In this document: positions 1 through 12,255 of the stretch, piece by piece
Position numbering within the stretch: the first letter of the stretch is position 1
Layout: every line of letters begins with the position of its first letter
Assembly (NCBI GenBank): GCA_020736575.1
Contig: JAGPYM010000032.1
Span: 124,001 to 188,000, forward strand
DNA length: 64,000 bases
Source of the DNA: Thelonectria olida
Lineage: Eukaryota; Ascomycota; Sordariomycetes; Hypocreales; Nectriaceae
Direction: 5' to 3'
Position numbers and translations under genes: made by a program
The notes under the pieces: model-generated
The model's input: the letters and a program-made list of their open reading frames with translations, nothing else
What the model was told of the DNA's origin: nothing
Databases searched by the model: none

Positions 1-216
1 ATTACGAGGTCAACTGTATGCTTTGAAGCAGTTCACTGGGACAAGAAAGGAAAAGTCTGCTGCAAGCTCTCACTTTCAAATTACCACGGTACATTTCTGC
101 GCAAATGGCAGAAGCTATATCTGGCAACCGGCCAAGGCTCATGGATGCCTAACTTGATTGGAAAGGATCTGGACTCAACTCGCCTTGGTGGAATCGTTAG
201 TTACCTAAATCGATAA
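1..216 (+). CDS. 3' end of an unrecognised gene (partial)
   Basis: Frame 1 is open from the window edge to a TAA at 214-216 and encodes 71 residues with ordinary composition, rich in Lys, Trp and Cys (for example VHWDKKGKVCCKLSLSNYHG). Nothing else in this stretch competes with it. I do not recognise a family. It could equally be a chance open frame, because the start lies outside the window. No function is proposed. Confidence 0.3.
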   Translation: MTRSTVCFEAVHWDKKGKVCCKLSLSNYHGTFLRKWQKLYLATGQGSWMPNLIGKDLDSTRLGGIVSYLNR

Positions 217-980
217 CTATTCTAAGTAACATTGTCTTGGGTCTTGTCTTACTTTCACAAATAGAACTGACTTAGCCTCAGCGCAGGAGACATGTCCGAC
301 TAATGGTTGGTCCATGTATAGCCTCATTCGTTCTTCATTCAATTTACGAGCAAGCCCAATGGAAACGGGGGCGGCTTACAGACGAGAACCGTAGACCCGT
401 AACCCACCGGTTATTTCTTAATTTAATCGCCCGCTAACTTGCTTTTGGAGCGCAACGTATTATTCATGGGAACCGTACCTGGCGGAACTGCCGATGGAAT
501 CGACTACGATACAGTAGCCCCAACAATACATGGAGGATTTAGCGCGAGCTTTTGAGCGCTCGTAAAAAAATGGCCAATCGGAGCTGTCTAATAGTTGGCC
601 GACGCTAATGGCCCGCGCATTGTGCCACATTTTACAAGGGTTATTCACTTCCATCTCGGTAAGACCAGCTCGAGGCTGGCGGTTCTAAGATGCCCACAGC
701 CACGATCAACTCCCATGTTTATGGGATTTCTATGCTGCTCATGAAAATTACGTACAGCCACGCCGTAATCACAATAATGGGGATAATCTGCTAAGAGATT
801 TTAGCAGAATGCGCGGGCCAACACCTTGAATGAATTAAATTGCTTTATACTCACTGTCGCTGTTTTATTTAAACCCAAGAAGAGGCTCACTCATGACTCT
901 CAAACCAATACTGTACCACATCCTTGCACCTTCTCTCTACCATTTTTACTTGATATCCGATTCGTTCGTTGATTGTTCCC
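217..980. other. Intergenic region upstream of the S41-type protease
   Basis: No convincing gene. An AT-rich TATA-like stretch (tttatttaaacc, about 863-875) lies about 110 bp before the protease ATG and may be its core promoter. A minus-oriented copy of the GCTCGTAAA ... CCAAT composite motif lies at 558-578 (see findings). Confidence 0.4.
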
Positions 981-3442
981 ATGCAGACGTTTGCAGTTTT
1001 CATCAGTCTGGCGCTTTCTCTCACAGCGAGCGCCAGAGTTCCCGACTGGAACCGCGATGATGACAGCTTCAAAACTCCAACCAGGAACGGAGGTGTGGTT
1101 ACCCTTCAAAAGAGCTTAGCCTGTGCTGCTATCCACAAAAAATACGTCTCTAAACGTTCCACCGACTCCGAAGGTACAGAATCTCCCATTTCTCACCTGG
1201 CCATACACTGACCAAATGCAAGCCACTGTACTCGTCAAGCCTTCTGTTGCCCTAGACTGTCTTAAGTCTATAGAAGTCGACACTGAGAGAGATGTCGAGT
1301 TTATTGACTAGTAATCAACCTATTGGACTTCCACTTGAAATTCAGTTGCTGACTCGGAGACCTAGCCTTCTACCGTTCGTCGAGTTCCAGAGCACCCTGG
1401 CATATTTGGCTCGACCGCCCAGCGAGTACCTGATTCCTGGTGTCGATGTTGTCAATGGCTTATTGGAAATCAAGTCAAAGCTGCTTGAAGGTTCATTCCG
1501 TAGCCAGTACGACTTCACTCTAGAACTTGAAGGGGTGGTATGTTTCCGTGATTATGGTCTGCACTCAGACGCTTATCCTTCCTCAGATTAGACGAGCTAA
1601 AGACGGGCACTTGGCTTTCGTACTTCCATTGAATGAGGCGTTCGCCTTCAATCGGGGAGCTGGGGGTTTGATATCCATCTCTGAAGATGGCTTAAGCACC
1701 CCAAAAGTATTTTTGCTTGGTAAGACTAGGTCAACACCAATAACTGGGATAGGACCATAGTTAACGTTCCAATAGATGACCTTGCGAAATCTCGTCGCGA
1801 GGGATGCTCAATATCTGACATCAAGAGAATTGACAGAAAGCCAGTTCTAGAATATCTTGAAACTCTCTCTACTTTAGGATCATCTCAAGACCCGGATGCA
1901 TTATACAATGAGGTGTTTGATAGCATCGCAAAGACCGGAGCGAACAAAACCGGACTGTTCCATCAACAGAAATTTGGATATCTCAGAGACACGACTGCCA
2001 TTGAGTTTCAAAATAACACTCGTATAGTGTTTGAAAACACTGCAGTCGTTGTTGCCAACTTTACCCAGATTGACTCCCCGGAGGCGCTCCATAAATACGT
2101 TGAGCTTCCAACACCAACTTCATCTACAACCACATCTACCGCGACATCAACCACACTTCATAAAGCTAGCCCAACCGTCAAAGGCTACCCATACCCAGTC
2201 GACAAACATTTCGCCGACTGGATTGCCGGTTATTTCTTGAATGATACCGAGTATCGTGATATAGCGGTCTTGGCCTTGAATGGTTTTGTATCCCGAAGGG
2301 ACCAGAATATTGACGAGGAAGAAGACGTCATGGAATTTCATCGCACTCTAATTTCATTTCTGTCCGAGTTCAAACGCGCTGGCAAGAAGAAGTTGATAAT
2401 TGATTTATCAGATAACCGAGGTGGGTTTGGAATTGCTGCGGTCGACTTGCTCTACCAATTGTTTCCCCATATCACGCCTATTGACAGCTACCGCTTGCGT
2501 GCGACTGCAACTCTTGACTGGATTGGCAATAATTCATATCAAGAAAACGCCATGCTCTTTGGTGAAGGTATCGATGAGAAAAACCGACCTTACAAGAACT
2601 GGGACGATATTTTTGGGCCTGATAGCTTTCATGGAGATGACTTCACTAACCTACTGGCCACTGGCCTTGAGAACGACACATGGAAATCCTTCCAGAAGGA
2701 TGCAGTCCTTGCACCTGGAACGCTAAAGCCAGATGATGTTATCATACTTACCGACTCTACCTGTGCTTCCGCCTGCCCTCTCTTCACCGGGTGGATGCAA
2801 CGCCTCGCTGGGGTACGCACTGTCGCCATCGGTGGCCGACCACTTGGTGCGCCCATGCAAGCGATGGGAGGGACAAAGGGCGGGGCTGTCAACTCATTGG
2901 ACATTATTCAACAGACTATTCTAATTGCGCTCAACAACACGGACGGCCTGGCCCCTGTTTCTTTAGAGCTACCCAGTCTCCAAGCTGCGCCGCTACTTGT
3001 GCGCAAGAATGCTATTAACATGCAAAACTTCTACCTATCGGATGATCAGACCGGCACGCCGCTGCAATTTATTTACGAAGCAGCAAACTGCAAGCTGTTT
3101 TACACGGCTGAGACGGCGCTTGACATCACCAAGATGTGGCAGGCTGTTGCGGATGTGGCATGGGGAGGAGCCAAATGCGTCCCTGGATCGACCGTCAATT
3201 GGGACGGTACTATTGGTGACAACGCACCAGCGTTTTCCCCCGCAGTTTGGTCTACCGCTGAGTGGCCTGTTGTAGCTGGTGGATTAGTGAAGGTTGGAGG
3301 CCACAATTCGACAGAGGCAGTGAAGGAAGTGAATGGAACCAAGTCCGGGGAACAGAAACGCAGCGATCTGGGGGATGGTGAGATTCAATTCATAGAGCTT
3401 GGCCCAAAGCCGGTCATGAGAAGGAGGCCCATTATCATTTAA
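981..3442 (+). CDS. Secreted peptidase S41 family protein (fungal CPAF-like)
   Basis: Probable secreted serine protease of the C-terminal-processing-peptidase-like S41 group found in ascomycetes. The ATG at 981 starts a signal peptide (MQTFAVFISLALSLTASA). Likely exons are 981-1173, 1223-~1293, 1346-1537, 1587-1719 and 1761-3442, with introns of 41-52 bp, giving about 750 residues, the usual size for the group. The fold is marked by the PPSEYLIPGVDV segment, a Ser/Thr-rich linker near 2120-2165, LIIDLSDNRGGFG (about 2393-2430) and the nucleophile region DSTCASACPLFTGWM (about 2750-2795). All junctions fit well except the second. There GTAATC at 1311 leads to a stop with either nearby acceptor, so only a weak GTCGAG donor at 1294 keeps the frame. 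The gene may therefore carry a small lesion. Several N-glycosylation sequons support secretion. Confidence 0.75.
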
Positions 3443-4315
3443 AAGCTATCAGGTTGAATCACAATTAGGGTTGTTAAACGAATGTATGTGTGTATAAGAG
3501 AATTGTCATAGACCCTCCATTAACTAGTTAGAAATCAAGTGACCTTTTTACAACTCCATAAAGTGATATTTCTTCTTTATTAGCTAATGATTACGAAGAG
3601 GGTGGGTTTGCTATTGGCTGATACTTATGAGCTGAAAAGGGTCTTTAGGACGGTGGACACTTTTCACTACCGGAGTAGAATGTACCGTGACATTGCGGAT
3701 GAGATACCCCTCGGCTTACTCTGGCACCTGAAGTGTCGGAGATGCAGGAGTTTCCCAATCCCACTGTTTAAGAGGCCTGCGAACTAAGTTTAGCCAACCC
3801 TACCAAAGCAATAGACCCTCGTTTGCCCAGCTGGCGGAGCGAGTCAAGGAATTGATGTTGGTGTGCAGTATTCATTGCACCAGAGCCAAAGGAAGTACGC
3901 GCTGGAACGGGAACTACACAGAAGTCTTCCCTTTAATCATTTAAGCAGGGGTTGTAATGGGTTATGGTTGGACAGCTTGAATTTGAGTAAGCTCCGCTGT
4001 CGCGTATTTCGTTGAGGGATGTAAGCGGGCAGAATCCGTCAGCAAACTGCTCGATGGTGGGGTACGGCCGTTGTTTTTTTTTTTTTTTTTTTTTCACGCG
4101 GCGTCACACCTTGAGCCGTCTCTTCGGACGGCATACTTATCACCACGCGGTTGATTGGGACCCAGCGATTGGGACCGGGCGACGATATTTCTTATGTGCA
4201 CACGGACACGAAAACAGTGCGTCAACTTTAGTTCATCTGCCACGTTACATCATCAATACAGTACCCAACTCCCTGCGAATCTCTTATAAAGTCCCAACAT
4301 CGTTACCACAGTCGT
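3443..4315. other. Intergenic region between two protease genes
   Basis: This is the shared 3' side of the S41 gene and the convergent M43 gene. No gene is supported. It contains a run of 21 T at 4074-4094. The short ORF at 4012 simply runs through that homopolymer. Confidence 0.5.
4074..4094. repeat. Poly(T) tract, 21 nt
   Basis: An uninterrupted T run lies between the convergent protease genes. It could be the tail of an unidentified retroposed sequence, but no source copy or target duplication is visible. Confidence 0.8.
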
Positions 4316-5200
4316 TTACTGACGATACGTCTCCCAGGCGCTATGAAGGCGAGTCTGCTGGCCAGAGGTAAACTCCTCGTAGCAGATACTGTAGCAGATT
4401 AGAAAAATCTCAACAGGGAAGTTCCAGGGGACATACTCATCTGAATAGTCCATGTAGTTGTGGATAGGGTCATCGCCATCCTGGTTGGGGCAAGTATCCA
4501 TGCGGGCTGGGCAACCGGATGTCCTCCTAGCCTGGGCAGGAGTATCACTAACAAAGTCTCCACTGCCACTGCAGCCGCCCTGGAAGGTGTGGAAAAGGTT
4601 GAACCAATGGCCAACCTCGTGCACGACAGTTCCGCCCAGGTTGAATGGCTCAGCAGTGCCACCGGGGACAGTCTCAGCGACGACAACACAGCCATCCTTG
4701 ATGAAGGTTTGGGAGCCGGGGGTAACTCCGGGCTCGGGAAAATGGCAGTATCCGAGAGCCTCGAAGCCGTCCAACTTGGCGACATCGACAAAGTACACAT
4801 TGAGAGTACTGTAGTCGCCTTGTCGCAGCTGTCGCTTCATGGCCACTTCACCGTTTCCAGCAGCCCAGTTGGCGTTGACAGTGAACGTGGTGTCGACGAG
4901 GTTGAATGACACGTCATGGGGACCGTAAACTTCATTCATGTAGGCAAGCTGGTCCTGAAGCTGCTTTTCGGAGATGTACTTCGAGGTGGAAGAGGAGATA
5001 ACGTGAAAATAGGTCTCAACGGTGATGGGAGCTGCGGCGAATCTAGCTGTTTCCTCAATCTTCTTCAAGGTTGCCGCGTTATCCAACTGTTCCTTGGTAG
5101 GATCCGATACAGCACATCGCGGAGGAAGGGCCCGGCCTCCAAGGTGTGCCATGACACCGGAGGAGCCAAAGAGGAGAGCAAAAAGAGTCTTGGAAATCAT
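4316..5200 (-). CDS. Secreted M43 (pappalysin-type) metalloprotease, MEP1-like
   Basis: Extracellular zinc metalloprotease of the fungal MEP family. The start at 5200 gives a signal peptide (MISKTLFALLFGSSGVMA), followed by a propeptide-like segment and the catalytic domain. The zinc site HEVGHWFNLFH has His194, Glu195, His198 and His204. The Met-turn is in NYMDYSD. Reading straight through gives an odd hydrophobic insert that is removed by a 48-bp intron (4389-4436, GTATGT...CTACAG). Splicing restores YSDDICYEEFTSGQQTRLH, as expected for the family, and gives 278 residues. The conserved HExxHxxGxxH glycine is Asn here. The gene converges on the S41-type protease, so the pair forms a two-protease block, but nothing shows joint regulation. 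Confidence 0.88.
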   Translation of the reverse strand: MISKTLFALLFGSSGVMAHLGGRALPPRCAVSDPTKEQLDNAATLKKIEETARFAAAPITVETYFHVISSSTSKYISEKQLQDQLAYMNEVYGPHDVSFNLVDTTFTVNANWAAGNGEVAMKRQLRQGDYSTLNVYFVDVAKLDGFEALGYCHFPEPGVTPGSQTFIKDGCVVVAETVPGGTAEPFNLGGTVVHEVGHWFNLFHTFQGGCSGSGDFVSDTPAQARRTSGCPARMDTCPNQDGDDPIHNYMDYSDEYVPWNFPVEIFLICYSICYEEFTSGQQTRLHSAWETYRQ

Positions 5201-7241
5201 ATTGGAAGCAAAGAGGTTGTTGAACTGGAGAATGAGTAAGGAGATTTAGAATGTGACTGTATACTTCAAACAGCCAGTCGCCCGGTATTTATAACTCTCA
5301 CTATAATAAAGACGTTATTGCAAAGGCCAAGAACCGGACATTCCATAAACTGACTGTTGTCGGCCCTCACCTAGTTTGTGCCTTCAGCCGTTTTCCTTCT
5401 ATCCGAACCTATTCCCCCTGCCAAGTTCGAAGTGGTCATGGCCAAGAAATCTGTCGACGTCATGCCAGACTAGCTGCAAGCCCTGGACTTGAAGAAACTT
5501 TTTTCACTGGCCTTTCTGCTTGCTTTGCCGCTAGTGTGGAGATTGTACGGTGCTTGTCAATCCATAGATAGCCCTAGTTCTGTCAGAAGGTCCAGGGAGT
5601 GATTTTATCACCTTCCATGGAGAGAAGTAGAGTCCGTGCTGATTGAACGGGACCCTGGATACACGAGTAGGCATTTGCCAATCATGGAAGAGGACTTCGT
5701 GTACTACGTACGGCTTGGCATCTTATCTCACGTTCTTGATGTAGCCTATTGAGACTGCCTCGGCTTGTCAAAGTTGCTTGCAGGAGCATGGACAGGGACA
5801 CTGGCACGGCCATTGAGCGCCTAAAATGACCCAATCTTAACTGAACTGACGAGGCAGGCGGGGTGATGCTGAAGAGCTGCCCTATTGAGCACACCGTCTC
5901 ATGCTTGATGGATATGTCGACAAACTGGACAAGGGCTCATGCCGATCAATGCCCTGGTCGGGAAGGACCCTGATGGAACTTTGCGCTCATCGCGAGGACA
6001 CGGACTAGCTTTTCCGGCAGAGCGCATGCGCAAAACGTGAGTCTTTGTAGAGCTCGTATCGTTCATAGGTTGGTGTGGTTCGGTGATCGTGCGTGGGTGG
6101 CATAGCTCGCCCCGCCTGTTGAACTGGCTGAGCTGGTTTGCATTCCGGGTCTCGTACCGTGTTCGCTGGGATCGGAATGTCATTGCCTTGCGCTCCTCGG
6201 ACCAAGGTACTCTATTTCCCGCACCAATTGTGGCTCCCTCAATAGCGGATGAAGAGCTGATCCCACGCAGACTATTGCTTGGAGCCCTCTTAGTGGTCGC
6301 GTAATACGGCCCTGGATGATCGCCGCTTAAGTCGCTGCGCCACATTGTAGACTATGCGTTGAATTGAGATAATATCATGGTCCAGACCCTACTGCCTTGG
6401 CTTCTCGTAGATTTTCTTCAACGTAATGGCAGAGATAACCCATCAAGTGCAAGGGTAAAGTAGTAGCGACATTAAAGACCCCGAGGCTGTCCTCACTTGT
6501 TACATTAAGCGACAGAAGCTGCGCTGATCATTTGTTTGGACGCTGTATGCTAGTTGTTGCGGCAGATGCTAACAGCGTTAGCAACGCACAGCCACATGCC
6601 GAGAGAAAACATGCAACAACGCAAGACCGACGAGTTCTAGGCGAAAAGCTCACCTTGTCTTCAGCCTAGGTGACGCCCTAGGAAGCGATGGTTGAGTTGT
6701 GGCTATGAGCGGCATGAATTCAAGCCCCATTCTTGCTAGTCCCGACGCGGAGGTACTAGAGCATGATTCCAAGTATATAATAATCCACAGATTTCAAGGG
6801 ACTCTCCCTTGGCCAGAAGAGAAGCGTTTCCGAGAAGGTTCTACGATTCGGTTGGTGACCATGAAACAGCGAAGTACTTCTATTGGTGACTGCAGGGTGC
6901 CCTAGTACAGCCCAAGGCTGTTCGGTAAGAAGGAAAAATGCAATTCGCGCAAGGGTGCTCTGCAGTTCAAGAAGCAGTATACCCAGCTGGCATGCAGAAA
7001 TACTCTAGCCCCGGAGAACTCCCGTATCGGGTTAAAGCTTGCTTACGTGACTGTTCGACCTTCCCCTTGCTGACAGCAGCCACTACGTTGTCGACGTACA
7101 AGCGCGCCATTGGTCAGCTTGTACGAGAAGGGTACTGGTCGAGAGAGCGCTGCTTCGGATTCGACTACGGGTCATGGGAAGGCACACGATAGGCCGCGAA
7201 AAGCGAAGTACCGGACTCCGTTTGAGTAGTTCGACTCCTTG
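5201..7241. other. Gene-poor stretch
   Basis: This stretch starts with the promoter side of the M43 protease (a tatttataactctc TATA-like sequence at about 5284-5297). After it there are only short ORFs without recognisable motifs, on both strands. I found no domain, RNA or repeat I could name. Confidence 0.5.
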
Positions 7242-7460
7242 TGTTAGAGGTACAAGTGTGAGGCAACCAAGTCGGTGGCAAGGTGTGGAAGGAGGTGGAA
7301 CATTCCGCAAGAGATCGTGCCTGTATATAGACAGTGGTTCCCCTATTGCACATTTAGGATGAATTAAGGAATCTGAATCTTCTCATTTCAACACCTTGGA
7401 GCCCATGAGCTGATCTCCAGCCTGAGTTCTTAAACATCTCTCTGAATCTAAGGGCTAACA
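7242..7460 (+). mobile_element. Solo LTR or LTR fragment (copy 1)
   Basis: The segment begins TGTTAG and ends CTAACA, the complementary TG...CA termini of an LTR. It contains a TATA-like ctgtatata stretch at about 7320. A second copy occurs inverted at about 12098-12255, with high identity from the 5' terminus over about 150 bp. No internal retrotransposon sequence is present and the 5-bp flanks (ccttg, ggata) do not match. This is either an old solo LTR or one formed by recombination between different copies. The superfamily is not determined. Confidence 0.6.
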
Positions 7461-7786
7461 GGATACTTCAAGGCTAGATCCAAAACCCGTCACTACGTAG
7501 TATGCAGTGCGAGACAGTTGGAATGCGGAGATAGCAGCTGATGTGAGATTGCACTACTCGCCCCATAGGGACCAAGTGGGGAGCTATCTATACCAACCGT
7601 ACTCTCACCCGAAAAACATCCGAAGCTGGCTGAGCCTTCTAGAGGAACTATATATATCACTGCTTGAATCCCGGGGATCCGGAAGTTTCATCTCATTCAC
7701 AAGCGCATCTGAGGTTCGCTAACCGATAGATTATCTAAAGTCCTTAAACAGACCCATCAGGGCTCGACAGCATCAACTATTTTAAC

Positions 7787-9740
7787 ATGATAGCCGCCCT
7801 TCAGTTTCCCAACAGACATCGGCAAAGCTCAAAGGAAACATCTAACAGCGCAGGCCCAGGGAAAGCAGCCAACTTAAAGGGCGATGTGGTTGAAACGTCA
7901 GTCAACATGTCACCCACAAATTATCCCCAAAAGCCGTCAACGTGGCGATGGAGACTGATACTGCTTCTTATCTATCTCACAAGTATGCTCAATGGTTCGT
8001 ATTATGCAAATTGGTAACACCATATTGATGGTAGAGCGTCGCTAATGAAAACCGGAAGGGTATGATGTGAGCAATGTAGCCAACATTCAAGCCCCAGTAT
8101 ATCAAACGTTCGGCCACATCCAACTGCTCCCTTGGGTCGCTCTGAGTTACACAATGGGAGCAGTTGCTATCACACCCCTTGTCCGACGGGTCGTCGAAAG
8201 TTTCAATACTAGGATACTTTCTGTTGTGTTCTACTTTATCTTTATGGTATCTTGTGCAGTGTCTGGTTGTGCTACAAGCATTTATGCCCTTATTGTCGGC
8301 CGCGTTCTTATGGGAGTCGGCTACACGGGCATCTATCAACTGTGAGCATCCCGGTGGCGCTTGGATCTTGCCGTTGGGTGATATTTTCCAGATTATTCTA
8401 ACTATGCTTGTGACTTAGAAATCTTGTCTTTGTGTCTGTATTTGCCGATTCACGGGAGGCGACAAGAATTGCCGGGGCAGTGGGTATGTGCTGGGCAATT
8501 GGCATAATCCTTGGCCCGTTCGTTGGTGCCGGCTTTGCAGAGAACCCGAATGCCACATGGCGCTGGGTGAGTATTATATTCTTTCCCCAATCAATCTCAA
8601 TATAGAATATCGCTAATGCTACTCCAGGCATTCTACGTCAATCTCCCTTTCCTCGGTGTCTTGCTTTGTGTGGCAGCGGTTTTCCTTCCGTCCTACACCA
8701 TCAGGTCCACTGGTTCGCTGCGGAAGAATCTGTCAGAGATTGATTTTATCGGCAGTGTCTTGCACTGCACGGTTGCTATCCTCCTCCCCTTCGCCTTGAC
8801 CATGTCTGGCTCCGCCTGGCGATGGAATAGTGCGTCAACCATTGCAACATGGATAGTGCTTGTCTTTGTGTTCGTTGCATACATTTTCCAGCAAAAGATG
8901 GTCATTTTCACCACCAAGAAAAACAGAATCTTTCCTGTCAGTGCAATAACGCACCGCACCGCCGGCCTCGCTGCGCTTGGTGCCGCGTGCTCTGGCGTCG
9001 CTTACGCCGTGAGCCTATATTATCTCCCCCTTTTCTATGCATTCGCCCGCGGCGCGTCACCGATTGAGGCGGCCATCCGCATCGTGCCTTTTATTGGTTT
9101 CTTTATTGGCAGTATTATCCTTGCCAGTGTCTTCTTGCCCCTCGTCAGCTACTACGCAGTCTTCTTTCTACTTGCCGGCACTCTCATGCTCATCGGTGCC
9201 GTCCTGATGACAACTATCACTTCCGCTACGCCTGACCAAACCATCCTCGGCTATCAGGCGCTTCTGGCAATAGGTATCGGTCTGGTTTTCTCCAACGCCT
9301 ATAGCGTCGCGAACGCATCGCTTGACGATCCGCGAGAACGCATCAGCGCCGCAGCACTATTCAATATGGCATCGTTCAGCGGGATATGTTTAGCACTCTC
9401 ATTGGCGGGCTGTGTGTATCACAACCTAGGATTCAACTTGCTTCAGGAAGAACTCGCAGAGTTTGGATTCGATAGCCATCAGATACGGGAAGCACTTGCG
9501 GGCGTGGCGTCGCCTGTGTTCCGAACTGACCAACGCATCTTGGGACGTGTGGCGGAGACTGTGACGTTTGTGATATCCAAGCTCTTTTATATCGTCGTCT
9601 TTGCAGGGGCTGTTTGCGTGAACACTAGCTTGGCAATGCGGTGGGAGAAGATTGACTTTAAGAAGACGACTGGTCAGAAGGTTGAGAATGGAGGGCGTTC
9701 GGATGTGGAAGCGCTGCCGGTGGCCACAGCCGAGGTTTAG
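7787..9740 (+). CDS. Major facilitator superfamily transporter, DHA2-like, about 14 TM segments
   Basis: Plasma-membrane drug or metabolite antiporter type, or possibly a siderophore-type carrier. Four exons fit consensus signals: 7787-7994, 8059-8341, 8419-8566 and 8628-9740. Introns are 64, 77 and 61 bp, and the total is 583 residues. Splicing joins LTSMLNG to YDVSNVANIQAPVYQTFG, a typical segment after TM1. VGRVLMGVG is the motif in the first half. GMCWAIGIILGPFVGAGF and TWRWAFYVNLPF are DHA2-style motif C and TM6 signatures. A hydrophilic N-terminus of about 60 residues precedes TM1. The P450 relic lies just downstream on the opposite strand, and a regulator lies 2.7 kb further on. The substrate cannot be inferred from sequence. 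Confidence 0.85.
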
Positions 9741-9882
9741 CGTGGGCTAAGATGTCGAGATTCTCTAATCGAAAACGCATGCTGTGAAAAGTTACCGGTA
9801 AATCCAGAGCAGAAAGCTTTAGGGCAATACTAGTGGTTCTGCCTAAGCGATTACTAGGAGCAGACTTCAAACATATTAAAGG

Positions 9883-10344
9883 CTATGAATGGTTCCTCAT
9901 AGGAAGTCTCAATGTATGCAACCCTACCCCTTTCTTCTCCGAATTAATTATTACTGAGTCGCCTTTGCCATCAGCTGAAGGCTTAACCACTGCCTCACTG
10001 ACTGTACCCGTGTCCATCACTTCAACTGCTTCAATTCGACAATCTCCTATCCCCGGCCAAGAGCGCTCATCAAGTCCAATATCTCCGCAAACACACAACT
10101 CTCTATTTAGGCATAGATGCTTACCGCCACTAAGAGGGACGTAGGAAGCTTGTCCTCTGCGCTCGATATCAGCACACCTGGCTTTATCTGGGAGAAACGG
10201 TCCTGCAATGTGCGCATTTAGGGAACCACCCCAGGTACCCGCCGCTCGATCCCACGCTTTCACAGCGCCTAATATCTCAGTGTTAAACCAAAAGATGGGT
10301 TGAGATTGTTCAAGATCGAAGTCCAGTAAGCCTATGATGAGCAC
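9883..10344 (-). pseudogene. Cytochrome P450 C-terminal relic
   Basis: Only the last part of a P450 is recognisable: FLPDKARCADIERRGQASY, then YVPLSGGKHLCLNREL at the heme-binding loop, where an active enzyme would have FxxGxxxCxGR. The Cys ligand is kept, but CLNR replaces CxGR and the following helix is scrambled. A tail around EAVVKPSADGKG matches the usual end of this P450 class. The N-terminal ~350 residues, including ExxR, are missing. The relic resembles the same region of the intact P450 at 41576-43355 and may come from the same class. The flanking MFS gene is intact. Confidence 0.65.
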
Positions 10345-10689
10345 AGTTCAGCCGCTAAATGGTATCCACGTCCGAGTCGCCATCAGAGCGGGCCCTCTTA
10401 GTCAAACGGTCTCAACACTCAAGGCCGTAGAGCTAAATTCTTACTGGTATGATAAATGGGGCTAAGAAAGGTAATATTTCCCTCGCACTCTTACTTAGGA
10501 CTCAACGGGTTAATATTGGAAGGTGTTGTTATCTCTATGCTATAATAGCACCTCTCTAATATACAATAAAATACAATGTATTACGCCTGGTGACGCTTGA
10601 GCCGAAAGGGCACTAAGTACTAATATATCCTACATTTCCCAAATTGTGTCCTGGTCTCCTTCAGCCCATACTGTGTCCACCTGCCGTCT

Positions 10690-11690
10690 GGACTCTGCCG
10701 GCGGGATATGACCGTCATGACGAGCAGCCGCTCCGCACTAGAAGCCATACGGCGGCCACGAACAATCCGGCCAACAGATCATACGGCAGATCTACGACCA
10801 TATCAAGCGTCTCGAAGACGAGGGCCACTCTCTCCGGATGATGTGGGTTCCAGCAGGAGAAGAGGATTTCGCGCTGGGACCAAAAGCCAAAGCAGCGGCC
10901 CGGAAGGCCACAGAAGGAGAATGTAGACCAGATGTGCGACCGCATCTATCAAGATCCACGAGGATAAGACTAGCGATAATCAAGCAGCGGCAAACAAGAA
11001 CACTACCAGAAAGAGTCGGGAAATACTCGAAGCAGATAGACACGGCACTTCCGGGCAAGCATGCCCTACTCTATAATATGACCCGCTGAAGAGGAAGGAA
11101 GCAGACGTACTGTCGCAGCTCCGCACCGGAATGGCGAGACTTAACGGCTTTCTGTGCGATAGGGGCGATCGAATCAGACACTTGTGAATGCGAGCATCCA
11201 TAACAGACAGTGGAACACTTCCTATTCCGCTGCACAAAATGGACCGCGCAACGGGAAAGCATTCTTCGACGCTCACAGACAAAGAAGGGAAACCTCTCGT
11301 TCTTCTTGGGAGGAAAGGCAGCATCTGACGGGGACAAATGGGCGCAAACCTGCGGGCAGTACGGGCAACAATCAAATTCGCCATTGCAACGGGAAGCTTG
11401 ACATGGACCATAAGCCTCAGGCACACTAACTACTCAGATCAAATCCTACTAACATCATCAGTCTCATTTTGACAGTCCGTGCGTCAGCTGCTGAGGATGG
11501 GATGCTGAACACTTGGAGAAAATGGCCTTTAGGCTTGTCACGGTATATACATCAGATTGGACCAGTCATTAAAGTGAAATTGTGGCTTCGGGTGATTATG
11601 GAAGTACTGTACGAAACGAAATCAGCTTAGCGCAACTGCCCTATGGGCTGTGTCCCCCGGGCGATATAAAGGAGATAACGGGGACAGCGC
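10690..11690 (+). mobile_element. Decayed LINE 3' end (copy 1)
   Basis: The sequence aligns with the better-preserved LINE 3' end at 17066-18246, through the RNase H C-terminal part, the spacer, the Cys/His-containing region and the 3' untranslated stretch (for example cagctgctgaggat ... gctgaacacttggagaaa at 11489-11520, matching 18021-18056). The reading frame is broken several times. The 5' end is truncated, as usual for target-primed reverse transcription. The (CTA)n tail of copy 2 is not visible here. Not functional. Confidence 0.65.
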
Positions 11691-12097
11691 TTGCTCTGAA
11701 ACCTCAAGCAGCAAGCAAGAGGACAGAAGAACATCAACAACATATAATTCACCCCCATATCTGACAGTACTGTACAGTAACGTACTAATCAACTCTACCA
11801 TCAATCACCCTTTGCACACGTCTTCCTCTAGGCTATTCCGTGCGAATAATGCACGCTTCCCTCACCTTCCTCGTAGACAATGATTGTTCTGCCCTACATT
11901 ACGTCAGACTTTCATGATCGATTCTCCGACGCAAGATGGTTTGGGTAATGCGATATATCCATTAGTACATTGCCAGATTGGCCAGGAAAAATGAAGCTGC
12001 ATTCCGCTTGTGCCTAGTACAGTTATAACTTATATCCTCACGACCCATCGGATGCCCGTACTTATTTATACGTTCTTCAGGTATTTCTATGTCTCAT

Positions 12098-12255
12098 AAC
12101 CTGTTAAAATGGGAAGATTCAAGTTGCTTAATTCATACTAAATGTGCAGTAGGGGAACCACTCTGTATATACAGGCACGATCTCTTGCGGAATGTTCCAC
12201 CTTCTTCCACACCCTGCCACCGACTTGGTCGCCTCACACTTGTGATCTCTAATAG
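12098..12255 (-). mobile_element. LTR fragment (copy 2, inverted relative to 7242-7460)
   Basis: Its reverse complement matches 7242-~7400 closely: acaagtgtgaggcgaccaag, gtggaacattccgcaagaga, a tgtatata stretch and gtggttcccct are all shared. The terminus is TATTAG in place of TGTTAG. Together the two copies form inverted repeats about 4.8 kb apart that enclose the MFS gene, the P450 relic and LINE copy 1. Confidence 0.6.

Noticed and set aside
460..654. 64-codon minus-strand ORF
   Set aside because: Contains the composite motif sequence and shows no protein feature.
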